Shown here: piece by piece, positions 1 through 7,819 of the stretch
How the letters are laid out: each line of letters opens with the position of its first letter
How positions within the stretch are numbered: the stretch's first letter is position 1
Assembly (NCBI RefSeq): GCF_030518795.1
Contig: NZ_CP130427.1
Coordinates: forward strand, 6,758,001 to 6,822,000
Direction: 5' to 3'
DNA length: 64,000 nt
Origin: Micromonospora sp. NBRC 110009
Lineage (GTDB): Bacteria > Actinomycetota > Actinomycetes > Mycobacteriales > Micromonosporaceae
The notes under the pieces: model-generated
What the model was told of the DNA's origin: nothing
The model's database searches: none
What the model saw: the letters and a program-made list of their open reading frames with translations, nothing else
Program-made: the position numbers and the translations under genes

Positions 1-847
1 CGGCTTCGTGACCATCTCAGCGAGGCCGGGGCCGTACGTGGTGATCCTGCTCGCCGACGCGTCGTCCTATCTGCTGTTCGCCGTGGCCCTGATCGCCCTG
101 CGGCCGGTGCTGGCTCCCTCGCCGGCGGTCGCCACAGGGAAGCCAGCCTCACACGGGCAGCGGATCGGCTACCGCCAGGTGCTGCGCGACCGGACCCTGC
201 TCGGCGCGCTGCTGGCCAACAGCCTGCTGATGGTGTTCGCACTGTCGCAGACCAACTCCGCGTTCGCGGCGTGGGTCACCGGCGACGGCGGCGGCACCAC
301 CCGCGTCGTGGGCTTCGCGTTCTTCCTCAACATCACCGTGCTGCTGTTCGCGCAGCTCCCCGCGATCAGGCTCGCCCGCGAGCGGTCCCGATGGGGCGGC
401 GCGGCCCGGGCCGCGGTGCTCTTCGCCGCAGCATGGCTGGTGCTGATCCTGCCGACCACGCTCGGCCTGCACGGTCTCACCCGCGACCTGCTGCAGATCG
501 CCTCCCTGGGCGTCTTCGCCCTCGGTGAGGCCACCCTCGCGCCGACGCTGCCGGCGCTGATCAACGACATGGCACCGGAGCACCTGCGCGGCCGATACAA
601 CGCCATCTTCAGTCTCTCCAACCAGATCGGCCCGGTCGTGGCTCCAACGCTGGCCGGCTTCGCGCTGGGCAACGGTGTCGGGCAGCCGTACTTCTACGGC
701 CTGGCACTTGCCTGTTTGGCCATCGCCGGCCTCGCCCTGCTGCTGCGCCGGGTGACACCGCGCTCGGCCGACCTCGGCATCGCGTCGGAGCCAGCCGAGG
801 CGCCCGCCGACGACGTCCCAGTCCCGGTCGACTCGACGCGCCACTAG
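1..847 (+). CDS. MFS transporter, C-terminal part (cut by window edge)
   Basis: The frame is open from base 2, so the gene starts left of the window and the GTG at 8 is not a convincing start. About 281 residues are visible: alternating hydrophobic helices, then a cytoplasmic loop with RGRYNAIFSLSNQIGP followed by further helices, typical of the second half of a 12-14 helix major facilitator. The tail after the last helix is charged and rich in Ala/Pro. It is probably an exporter; no substrate can be read from the sequence. It lies left of the first tRNA-Pro core repeat, so it may belong to the neighbouring element or to the chromosome. Confidence 0.85.
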   Translation, partial: GFVTISARPGPYVVILLADASSYLLFAVALIALRPVLAPSPAVATGKPASHGQRIGYRQVLRDRTLLGALLANSLLMVFALSQTNSAFAAWVTGDGGGTTRVVGFAFFLNITVLLFAQLPAIRLARERSRWGGAARAAVLFAAAWLVLILPTTLGLHGLTRDLLQIASLGVFALGEATLAPTLPALINDMAPEHLRGRYNAIFSLSNQIGPVVAPTLAGFALGNGVGQPYFYGLALACLAIAGLALLLRRVTPRSADLGIASEPAEAPADDVPVPVDSTRH

Positions 848-943
848 CTTCTGCCAACCCGATGCTCGGACGGCGGGCGTCAAGGGGTGGGAACAGCGAA
901 GTCGACATCGCTGGTCGCTGGTTGACGACATTTGACGGTGTCT

Positions 944-962
944 TGTGCCCCCTGTGTGCCCC
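944..962. repeat. TGTGCCCC direct repeat (possible integrase arm-type site)
   Basis: Two close copies of TGTGCCCC, upstream of the GNAT gene. A similar pair (TTGCGCCCC and TTTGTGCCCC) occurs at about 58160-58182 inside the last element. Short tandem repeats of this kind flank att cores in actinobacterial integrative elements. The functional reading is inference only. Confidence 0.3.
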
Positions 963-1043
963 GCGCTGGCCATCACGGTCGGCTCCGGTCTGGCATGGGC
1001 GTTAGCGCTCGCCGGACGGTCGCTGGCACTAGAGTTGACCGTC

Positions 1044-1490
1044 ATGGGTGTCGAGATCGAGGCTGTGCAGGACGTCACCGACGAGCTGGTCCAGGCGTTT
1101 GCACGCCTACTCCCTCAGCTATCGCAGTCCGCAGCACCCCTGGATGCCGAGACGTTGAAGGCACTCGTTGCCTGGCCGGGCAACCGACTGCTGGTGGCGC
1201 GTGTCGACGGGGAGATCATGGGGACCCTGACCTTGGTGACGTTCCCGATCCCGACAGGCGTAAGAGCGTGGATTGAGGATGTCGTGGTCGACGAGGCAGC
1301 CCGGGGCCGAGGTGTCGGGGCAGCTCTGACCCAGGAGGCCGTGAGACTCGCCCGTGCCGCTGGGGCCCGCACTGTCGATCTGACGTCCCGCCCGTCACGA
1401 GAAGCAGCCAACCGGCTGTATGAGCGGTTGGGGTTCGGTCTGCGGGACTCGAAGGTCTATAGGCTTGACGCAACTGCACCGGCCGAGTGA
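1044..1490 (+). CDS. GNAT family N-acetyltransferase
   Basis: A 148-residue protein with the acetyl-CoA binding signature of GNAT enzymes: VVDEAARGRGVGAALTQEA in the middle and NRLYERLGF near the C-terminus. Length matches a single GNAT domain. The frame extends upstream to 945, but ATG 1044 is the first start that gives a normal GNAT N-terminus (MGVEIEAVQDVTDE). The substrate cannot be predicted. It is a monocistronic gene facing away from the hypothetical gene at 1677-2129. Confidence 0.85.
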   Translation: MGVEIEAVQDVTDELVQAFARLLPQLSQSAAPLDAETLKALVAWPGNRLLVARVDGEIMGTLTLVTFPIPTGVRAWIEDVVVDEAARGRGVGAALTQEAVRLARAAGARTVDLTSRPSREAANRLYERLGFGLRDSKVYRLDATAPAE

Positions 1491-1676
1491 GGGACCACTC
1501 ATCGGTACACCAACTACAGGTAAGGCGGCTCCGGCCGGCCTGGTCATCGGGCCGACCACGCCTTGTCACCTGGGCAGCCGTCGTCACCAGTAGTCGTCGT
1601 TGGTCGCTCACGATCACCCTCCGACGGCCTGGTGACGGCCTGGGCCTCGTCCACCCGCCCGGAGCCCGCACTGCGG

Positions 1677-2129
1677 CTACTCAGGCCCACCGAGCTCGCC
1701 GACGGCCAGGACGAGTTGGATCGGGAACTCCTTGTCCCACTGGCCAAGACCGACGCAGACGCTTCGACCGTGGCGATACCAGGTGTCGGCGTCCGTGACG
1801 AACTCGACTAGCGCATCAGCGAGCGGCGGTAACGGCTCGCCTCGGATCGCTCGATCGAGGTCCTCGCGAAAGGTTCGGGGACGGGGCAAGCCCCAGTTGG
1901 CCGTGAGCGCCGCCACGAGCTGCGCGCGCTTGGCCTCGAAGTTGCCCCAGACCTCTTCCCAGCGCTCGGTCGGCTCTTCCCAAAAGACGTCGCTGACCGC
2001 CACGGACACGATGTGGTAACCGGGGCCGCTGACATCCATGCCCTGCCCCACATGCCGTGCGACCCGCTGCGTTGGGTAGGCGCGCTGAACCAGTTCTTCG
2101 GCCAGGGTGAAGGATTCATCAAGGTCCAC
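1677..2129 (-). CDS. Hypothetical protein
   Basis: A 150-residue acidic soluble protein of unrecognised family, starting MDLDESFTLAEELVQRAYP. It has an aromatic-rich centre (SDVFWEEPTERWEEVWGNF) and no signal peptide or membrane helix. Codon use has the strong third-position G/C bias of real genes here. It ends close to the GNAT gene, convergent with it, and its start lies 44 bp from the tRNA-Pro core repeat at 2173. Function unknown. Confidence 0.6.
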   Translation of the reverse strand: MDLDESFTLAEELVQRAYPTQRVARHVGQGMDVSGPGYHIVSVAVSDVFWEEPTERWEEVWGNFEAKRAQLVAALTANWGLPRPRTFREDLDRAIRGEPLPPLADALVEFVTDADTWYRHGRSVCVGLGQWDKEFPIQLVLAVGELGGPE

Positions 2130-2172
2130 AGGCGGAGGCTACAGCCGCGACGGCTTGGACCTTGTCTTCGTC

Positions 2173-2193
2173 GACCCCTTGACCCCCAGTCAA
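2173..2193. repeat. tRNA-Pro anticodon-region core repeat (putative att site 1)
   Basis: This 21-bp stretch is identical to bases 63893-63913 of the intact tRNA-Pro, covering the anticodon loop and 3' anticodon stem. The T-arm side to its left has diverged. A 20-bp motif starts exactly 99 bp after the core end (2189 to 2288). The same motif lies at the same 99-bp distance from the 54699 copy, which argues that this short match is a genuine old attachment site and not chance. Confidence 0.6.
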
Positions 2194-2287
2194 CAATCAC
2201 GGCGCGCTTACCTGCTGCTCTGCTGGCTCTGAGCTGCGGGCGTGGTCCACGCTCGTCCCTGCTCGTCCGGTGGTGTCCGACCCGATC

Positions 2288-2307
2288 GTCACCCAGTTAG
2301 TCACCCA
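2288..2307. repeat. Putative arm-type integrase site next to att site 1
   Basis: Sequence GTCACCCAGTTAGTCACCCA, containing GTCAC(C/T)CA-like half-sites repeated about 12 bp apart. Near copies lie at 54838-54857 (99 bp from att site 4, as here from att site 1) and at 63798-63817 beside the intact tRNA-Pro. Repeated short sites on both sides of a tRNA core are the usual layout of tyrosine-recombinase arm sites. It overlaps the 3' end of the minus-strand gene at 2297-2749. Confidence 0.4.
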
Positions 2308-2749
2308 TGCCCCGCAGCATGGCTTCCGCCTCGCGCACCATGTCCTGTTCAAGATGGGCGCGCTCAGCCGCGTTGTCCTCCCACAGGTCGGCCAGGAAGG
2401 CGAACGTGGCAAGGGGCTCCGGGAACCCTAGAGAACCGGCATGGGCGGCGATGGCATGCGCGCCATCCACCGGCGCGATGGCCCCGGACACCATCCGCCG
2501 CGCATATGAGACCACCACCTCCCAGACGGCCCGGTCCTCGTCCGGCAGCTCAGGCAAGCCCAACTCGTCGACCACCTGGTCCAACAGCTCGCGTGCCTCG
2601 CGGTACTCGCCTCGCGAGAGCCCAGCGAGTTCCCGCAACGATGGACTATCCAGCCCCTCGGCAAGCGCCTGCGCCGCAACCATCGCCAACTCCTCGCTAG
2701 CCAGGTCACCGGCCAGAACCCGCACCCCGACGTCCCGCATGTCGATCAC
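2297..2749 (-). CDS. Hypothetical protein
   Basis: A 150-residue soluble, almost entirely helical acidic protein, starting MIDMRDVGVRVLAGDLAS and ending EAMLRGMGD. No recognisable catalytic motif, signal peptide or membrane segment. Base composition and codon bias are those of a true gene. It is the first gene inside segment A and is transcribed toward the att core. No function can be proposed. Confidence 0.6.
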   Translation of the reverse strand: MIDMRDVGVRVLAGDLASEELAMVAAQALAEGLDSPSLRELAGLSRGEYREARELLDQVVDELGLPELPDEDRAVWEVVVSYARRMVSGAIAPVDGAHAIAAHAGSLGFPEPLATFAFLADLWEDNAAERAHLEQDMVREAEAMLRGMGD

Positions 2750-2943
2750 ACGCCGAGTGTCGGGCTCCGCCGATCCTCCCGTCCAGCGGGTTGCGCTGGA
2801 CCCCTCGCTTGTAAGTTCTGGGCAGTCCTCCGGTTGCGTCCATCGGCGGCCGGCCCGCCCTCGTCGGACCCGTCAAGAGTCGTTCGTGGTGCGCTGTCGT
2901 TCGTCAGCGTTGCTACAGACGCTGCTACACCCTGCTGTCGGCC

Positions 2944-3900
2944 TCAGGCGAGCAGCGGTTCGAAGATGTCGCGGCCGAGCCTGACGGCCTGGTCCTGGTC
3001 GAGAACAGTGGCGGCCAGGTGGGGATGGGCGGTGATCCACGCCTGAGCGTTGGATGCGCTGGTGAAGAAGTTGATGGTGGAGCAGCAGGTGTCCACGGAG
3101 CGACCAGCGTCTCCGGTGGCCGCGTACACGATCACCGCCTCCGCCGGCTGGTACGTCGCGGCGCCGCTGGTGATGGTCACGCGGACCGGTCGGCCGGTGT
3201 GCGGATCGGCGGAGGTGATGGTCGCGTCGGTGCCGAGCATGAACGGCATGCCCAACGCGTCGATGGCACACATCGCGAACACCTCGACATCGCTGAAGGA
3301 CACCACGTGCGGCGTCGGCGTTGGGGAGAACGGGTAGGCCGCGACCAGACGCCCGGCGCTGTCGACGGCGACAAGATCCTCCCGGGCAAGTTCTCGGAGC
3401 GCCTTCGCGGTGTCCAGGTCCGCCGTGCTGACGCCAGCGCGGATGTCGGCGTCCGTGGGGGCAGTCCCGGTCGCGGCGAAGTGACGCAGGATCGCCCGGT
3501 GCACCTGCCGGAGGCTGTCGGGGAGCTGCTCGGCGCGGCGGGGCCGATCGGTCCGGATCGCATTGCCCGGCTGCGCACAGCAATCCACCCGGCTCTGCTC
3601 CGACGCGGCGGTCACGGGTCCGGCGCCTATCGCCTGGCGCAGGGCAGCGCGGATGCGCTCGCCGGTGGGGAGATCGAGGCGACAGGCTGCTGAGCCGTCG
3701 CCGGTACCGCCCATCACGTCCACGCCGTTCACCAGGATCGACGGCGACGGATAGTCCCCCACGACCTCGGTGACCACCGCGCGGGGCAGACCGAGATCGG
3801 CCAGCGCGGCACGCAGCTCGCGCCGAGCCGGAGCGAGGTTCGGACAGTCGGGCACGGAACGGAGCTCAACAGCCACCCGGCCTTCTGCTGCTGCGGTCAT
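2944..3900 (-). CDS. merB: Alkylmercury (organomercurial) lyase MerB with N-terminal extension
   Basis: MerB cleaves the carbon-mercury bond of organomercurials. The 318-residue protein has two parts. Residues 1-95 resemble a thioredoxin-fold segment (SVPDCPNLAPARREL). From about 120 on it is the classical MerB domain, with the catalytic Cys and Asp in FAMCAIDALG (Cys211, Asp214) and the second essential Cys in DTCCSTINFF (about 272-273). All three catalytic positions are present. ATG 3900 is chosen over GTG 3903 because AGGAGGG lies 5 bases upstream. A MerR-type operator lies 80 bp upstream. No merA follows, so Hg(II) released here would need a reductase encoded elsewhere. Confidence 0.9.
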   Translation of the reverse strand: MTAAAEGRVAVELRSVPDCPNLAPARRELRAALADLGLPRAVVTEVVGDYPSPSILVNGVDVMGGTGDGSAACRLDLPTGERIRAALRQAIGAGPVTAASEQSRVDCCAQPGNAIRTDRPRRAEQLPDSLRQVHRAILRHFAATGTAPTDADIRAGVSTADLDTAKALRELAREDLVAVDSAGRLVAAYPFSPTPTPHVVSFSDVEVFAMCAIDALGMPFMLGTDATITSADPHTGRPVRVTITSGAATYQPAEAVIVYAATGDAGRSVDTCCSTINFFTSASNAQAWITAHPHLAATVLDQDQAVRLGRDIFEPLLA

Positions 3901-3974
3901 CACAGCCCTCCTGGCAAGCGGCTCCCGGTGGCATCTCGCCTCACCGGCTGGCCGTCACGGCTCTTCCCGTACCA

Positions 3975-4005
3975 GACTGAACCTTCCAGTACAGGGGAAG
4001 GTCAA
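3975..4005 (-). promoter_or_regulatory. MerR-family type promoter/operator for merB
   Basis: A dyad ACCTTCC-8 bp-GGAAGGT (3981-4002) sits directly behind a perfect -35 box TTGACC (minus strand, 4005-4000). The spacing to the weak -10 region (about 3980-3975) is near 19 bp. An over-long spacer filled by a dyad with ACCTTCC/GGAAGGT arms is the hallmark of promoters untwisted by MerR-family activators. It points toward merB, and the broken merR-type gene diverges from the same interval. Confidence 0.65.
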
Positions 4006-4407
4006 GGCACGACGACAGGAGCGGATCGGGGAACTCGCCGAGGCAACCGGCACCAGCGCCAAGACCTGCGCTTCTACGAAGCCAGCGGCTTGCTGCCACG
4101 TCCCACCCGCACCCCCGCTGGCTACCGCAGCTACGACGACAACACCGTCGCTCGGCTGGACTTCATCCGCCGCGGCCGTGCCGCCGGCCTCACTCTCGCC
4201 CAGATCCGCGACATCCTCACCGTCCGCGACACTGGCCACGCCCCCTGCGGACACGTACGCCAACTACTCGCCCAACAGCTCGACGCCATCGACGCCCAGC
4301 TCGCCCAGCTGCACGCCCTCCGTGCCACCGTGGCCCAGCTGCACGACGCTGCCAACAACGCCGAACCCGACACCTGCCCACCAGAACAGGTCTGCCGCTA
4401 CCTGTGA
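4004..4407 (+). pseudogene. MerR-family regulator, broken by a frameshift
   Basis: The N-terminal helix-turn-helix start (ERIGELAEATGTSAKT) is in one frame. The continuation (LRFYEASGLLPRPTRTPAGY, then a dimerisation helix and a C-terminal Cys-containing tail ending CPPEQVCRYL) is in the next frame. Restoring one C near 4068-4069 would join them into a normal MerR protein of about 130 residues. There is also no ATG/GTG/TTG at the expected N-terminus. The C-terminal Cys residues fit a metal sensor (Hg or Cu type). Either the gene is inactive or the assembly has an error here. Confidence 0.7.
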
Positions 4408-4433
4408 CCCGCACCCCGCCGAAGGGAATCGCT

Positions 4434-5006
4434 GTGACCGTCGCCGCCGAAACCATCCGAGAATCCGACCACGAACACTGCGGCTGCTGCGCCCGCCAGC
4501 TACCCAGAAGCGACGTCGTCGAGCTGGGCAACACCCCCGGCGTGTTCATCTGCGTCGGCTGCGCGATCTGGGCCGCCCGGCGCATCGGTCCGGCCGCGGC
4601 ACTGCGTCAGCTGCGGTTCACGCCGCTGGGGGCACTGATGCGCCGGCTCGCCGGCAACCGCCCCAACGCCGGACCGCAGGCAGCCATCCCGATCCTGCCC
4701 AGCACCGACCTGGACCGCACCGCGGCCTTCTACACCGCGGCCGGGTTCACCGAGACCGGCCGCCACCCCGGCTACCTGCTGATGCGCACCAGCGGCGTAG
4801 AACTACATTTCTCTCTCGAACCCGACCGTAAGGCACCCGGCCAGTGCTTCGTCCACGTCACCGACGCGCTCAAGCTATGGAAGCAGCTGCGCCACCACGC
4901 CACCGCCGGCGTAGGCCCGATCGGCGATCAGGAGTACGGGTTGCGCGAGTTCGCCCTGACCGACCCCGACGGCAACCGAGTCCGTTTCGGCAGTCGAGCG
5001 CATTAA
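4434..5006 (+). CDS. C4 zinc-finger / VOC (glyoxalase-bleomycin resistance-like) fusion
   Basis: A 190-residue protein with two parts. The first 45 residues carry paired cysteines (HEHCGCCARQL ... FICVGC) like the ClpX-type zinc finger. Residues about 80-190 form a vicinal-oxygen-chelate domain (IPILPSTDLDRTAAFYTAAG ... DPDGNRVRFG). VOC proteins bind or modify small toxic molecules; the substrate here is unknown. GTG 4434 is chosen because AAGGGA lies 6 bases upstream; the in-frame GTG 4404 overlaps the stop of the merR remnant. It follows that gene closely and was probably its operon partner. Confidence 0.75.
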   Translation: MTVAAETIRESDHEHCGCCARQLPRSDVVELGNTPGVFICVGCAIWAARRIGPAAALRQLRFTPLGALMRRLAGNRPNAGPQAAIPILPSTDLDRTAAFYTAAGFTETGRHPGYLLMRTSGVELHFSLEPDRKAPGQCFVHVTDALKLWKQLRHHATAGVGPIGDQEYGLREFALTDPDGNRVRFGSRAH

Positions 5007-5153
5007 CGACCCCTGCTGTGACGACCTGGTCGCCTGCGCCGGCAGCTCCTGCTGCCCGTTGCCATTCGCTGACCTCGCTGAGAGGAACCGCCGCCGACCA
5101 TTGCTGACCGCCTGTGCCTCCTGGTTCCGTCTGGCCTGGCCGGGCTCGTCGCC

Positions 5154-7385
5154 CTAGCCTTGAGGCGTGACTGTGCCGGCGGTGCCGTCGACGGTTACGA
5201 GCTGCCCGGGGCGGAGTCGTTGGGTGGCGTTGCCGGTGCCGACGACGGCGGGGATGCCGTACTCGCGTGCGACCAGGGAGGCGTGTGCGGCTAGGGTGCC
5301 GCCGTCGGTGACTACGGCGGCGGCGCGGGCAAACAGAGGTGTCCACGCTGGGGCGGTGGCCTTGGCGACAAGTACCTGGCCCTCGGTGAAGGCGTCAAAG
5401 TCTTCTGGTCCGTGCACGATGGCGACTGCGCCGCTGGCGCGGCCTGCTGAGGCGGGGTGTCCTGTGACCGCGCCTTCGGCTTTGGTGGTCCCCCGCGCGT
5501 GCTCGACGGCGCGTTCGATGACGTCTCCGATAAGTCGCGCGGGACGGCCGAGGGTCAATGGCGCGGCTAGTCGGCGCTGACGCTGCCAAACGGTGCGCCG
5601 TTCGGCGGCCTTGCCGTTCAGCTGGCCCGGGCTGTCGGTGATCGCGGTAATCACCTCATCGCGCGTGCAGTAGTAGATGTCGTCGGGCTGCTCAATCGCC
5701 CCCAGGTTGACCAGGTACTGCCCTAGCCGTCGGGCGCAGGCCCGCAAGATCGGCCATGCGAGGGTGAATTGGCTAGCCTGTTCCTCGCGGATCATGGCGT
5801 AGCGCTGGTTGACCTTCACCAGCCGATCGAAGTCGGCCACCAGCCGCGGCCGGTCGTCCAGCGCCGCTCGGCATCGGTGCTCGGCAACCATTCGACGTTC
5901 CGCGAGCTCACGGTGCCGGTCGGCGGGTCGGTGCGGCTGGCTGATGGGGAGGTCTGCGGCGACTGGGTGATACCAATCGACGCTCTGTACCGCGTGCCCG
6001 CCGGGCACCAGTTGGGCGCCGGGCAGCCCACGCAGCAGCACCTGCGCCCCGCCCTCTTGCTCGGGTAGCACGTCGACGAGGTGTCGGCGTGCGAAGCGGG
6101 TGAGGCGGGCTTCCATCTTCCACGCGGATCCACCGACGATCGCCAGGTACCACAGGGAGATCCCGGCCTCTCGCCCGAGTGCGTCGACGAGCTCGGCCAG
6201 TCGCCGCGGTGATGCCGTCTCTACCTCACCCTGGGCGGAGGCGACGAGCCGCCGATAGTTGGGCAACTGTTGCTCGCGCCACCCGCGCTCCAGCTCTGCT
6301 AGGGCAGCGCGGTCGGCGGCGTACGGGTCATAGCTGACCCTGATGAGTGCGTTGAACAGGATCTTCACGGCCCGTGTTCGACCGTGCCACAACACCTGGG
6401 CGAGCAGTTTCGGTGACGGGATCGGAGTGGCGTTGAAGTACCAGCCGTTGACCAGCGCGTACCGGAACGGCACCCGGACTCCGACGCTGTCCTTCATGCC
6501 GTCGAGGTAGCCGCCTTCGAGCAGCGGCAGAAGCCAGGTGGCGAACAGTGGGGTGACCGCCTCTGGGAGCCATTCCCCGAGCCGGAAGTTACGCATCCAC
6601 AGTCCCGGCCCTGGCGGCGTCCACGACACCGGCTCCGGCACGGCGGTCATAGGCCGGGCCTGGAGCAGCCACAGCTTGCCCGCCTGGTCGATGGCCCACT
6701 CGACGTCCTGGGGCTGGCCGTCGTACCGGTCGGCGATTCGACGTGACAGGTCGGCAACAGCGGCGGCCTGGGCGTCGTCGAGCACCCGGCCACCACCCGC
6801 AGCGGACCGGGTCATCAGGGTGCGGCCCGCGGTGATCGTCCATTCCTCACCGGTGGTCTCACCCGACACCAGCGGCTCACCCAACCCTGCGACGGCGGCC
6901 ACGACCGTTTGGTCGCGGTGACCGGTGACCGGATGCGCCGTGAACGCCACCCCGGCCGCCGCCGGATCGACCATCACCTGCACCAGAACTGCCATCGCCG
7001 CGGTCGCCCCGCCTTGCCGCTGGTGGTACGCGGCGACGCGCTCGCTGGTCGCTGCGGCGAAGCATCGCCGCACCGCCTCGCCCAGCTCGTCGGTCGGCAC
7101 GTTCAGGTACGTCTCGTACAGGCCGGCGTAGGAGGCGTCCGGTAGATCCTCGGCCGCACCGGACGAACGCACCGCGAACCGATCGCCGACCAGTCCGCCG
7201 GCGACGGTGGCGAGTCGTCGATCCAACTGCGGGTCGTCCAGGGCTGCGGTGGTCACCACGAACCCGGGCGGCACCGGGAACCCGGCCACCGACAGCTCGG
7301 CAAGGACGGCGGCCTTACCGCCGATCACCGCCCGGTCGGCCGGGCTCGTCTCTGCCAGGGTGACGACCGTCAGGTTGGTGCTCAT
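5154..7385 (-). CDS. PEP-synthase / rifampin phosphotransferase-like dikinase
   Basis: A 743-residue enzyme. The N-terminal ATP-grasp domain (GGKAAVLAEL, RSSGAAEDLPDASYAG, GVAFTAHPVTG) spans residues 1 to about 290. A long central region follows. A C-terminal swivelling phosphohistidine domain contains TDGGTLAAHASLVAREYGI, where the His is the expected phosphocarrier. This ATP-grasp/substrate/His order is that of rifampin phosphotransferase (usually about 865 residues) and PEP synthase. The shorter length and unfamiliar middle leave the substrate open. ATG 7385 is preferred over the upstream in-frame start at 7412 because it gives the conserved family N-terminus. It is divergent from a padR-type gene and probably controlled by it. 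Confidence 0.75.
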   Translation of the reverse strand: MSTNLTVVTLAETSPADRAVIGGKAAVLAELSVAGFPVPPGFVVTTAALDDPQLDRRLATVAGGLVGDRFAVRSSGAAEDLPDASYAGLYETYLNVPTDELGEAVRRCFAAATSERVAAYHQRQGGATAAMAVLVQVMVDPAAAGVAFTAHPVTGHRDQTVVAAVAGLGEPLVSGETTGEEWTITAGRTLMTRSAAGGGRVLDDAQAAAVADLSRRIADRYDGQPQDVEWAIDQAGKLWLLQARPMTAVPEPVSWTPPGPGLWMRNFRLGEWLPEAVTPLFATWLLPLLEGGYLDGMKDSVGVRVPFRYALVNGWYFNATPIPSPKLLAQVLWHGRTRAVKILFNALIRVSYDPYAADRAALAELERGWREQQLPNYRRLVASAQGEVETASPRRLAELVDALGREAGISLWYLAIVGGSAWKMEARLTRFARRHLVDVLPEQEGGAQVLLRGLPGAQLVPGGHAVQSVDWYHPVAADLPISQPHRPADRHRELAERRMVAEHRCRAALDDRPRLVADFDRLVKVNQRYAMIREEQASQFTLAWPILRACARRLGQYLVNLGAIEQPDDIYYCTRDEVITAITDSPGQLNGKAAERRTVWQRQRRLAAPLTLGRPARLIGDVIERAVEHARGTTKAEGAVTGHPASAGRASGAVAIVHGPEDFDAFTEGQVLVAKATAPAWTPLFARAAAVVTDGGTLAAHASLVAREYGIPAVVGTGNATQRLRPGQLVTVDGTAGTVTPQG

Positions 7386-7399
7386 CAGCCACCGCCATG

Positions 7400-7429
7400 T
7401 GTAGCGTTGCAAAGTATTGTGACGCTACA
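7400..7429. promoter_or_regulatory. Probable PadR operator (TGTAGCGT-N14-ACGCTACA)
   Basis: Perfect 8-bp inverted arms TGTAGCGT (7400-7407) and ACGCTACA (7422-7429) separated by 14 bp. They lie in the 86-bp gap between the divergent dikinase and PadR genes. The TGTA...TACA ends match the usual dyads bound by PadR-family repressors. The site sits where it could control both promoters. Regulation of both genes is inferred from position. Confidence 0.7.
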
Positions 7430-7471
7430 CTAGATGCCGTTCCCCCGGGCCAGCAAGAACGAGGAGGTCAG

Positions 7472-7819
7472 GTGTTGCCGATGCGACCGGAGCTACTCAA
7501 AGGCCATCTCGACGCCTTGTTGCTCGCCGTCCTGGAACCCGGGCCACAACACGGCTACGCCGTCATCGAAGCCCTCCGTGCCAGCAGCGACGGGGCGCTC
7601 GACCTGCCGACCGGCACCGTCTACCCGGCGCTCCACCGCCTCGAACGCGCAGGCCTAATTGCCAGCGACTGGCAGACCGTCGGAGGGCGTCGCCGCCGCG
7701 CCTACCAACTGACGCCAGCGGGACGCACCGCACTCGGCGAGCAGCGAGCAGTCTGGGACACGTTCTCCACCGCAGTCACCGCTGTGCTGGGCAGGCGGAC
7801 ATGGCCAGCGACCACCTGA
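7472..7819 (+). CDS. PadR family transcriptional regulator
   Basis: A 115-residue winged-helix repressor: LKGHLDALLLAVLEPGPQHG, then GTVYPALHRLERAGLI and GRRRRAYQLTPAG, the recognition helix and wing of PadR proteins. GAGGAGG at 7461-7467 supports GTG 7472; ATG 7481 is the alternative. It overlaps the next gene by 19 bp, so the two are translationally coupled. PadR proteins typically repress efflux or detoxification genes; here the divergent dikinase is the obvious target. Confidence 0.9.
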   Translation: MLPMRPELLKGHLDALLLAVLEPGPQHGYAVIEALRASSDGALDLPTGTVYPALHRLERAGLIASDWQTVGGRRRRAYQLTPAGRTALGEQRAVWDTFSTAVTAVLGRRTWPATT

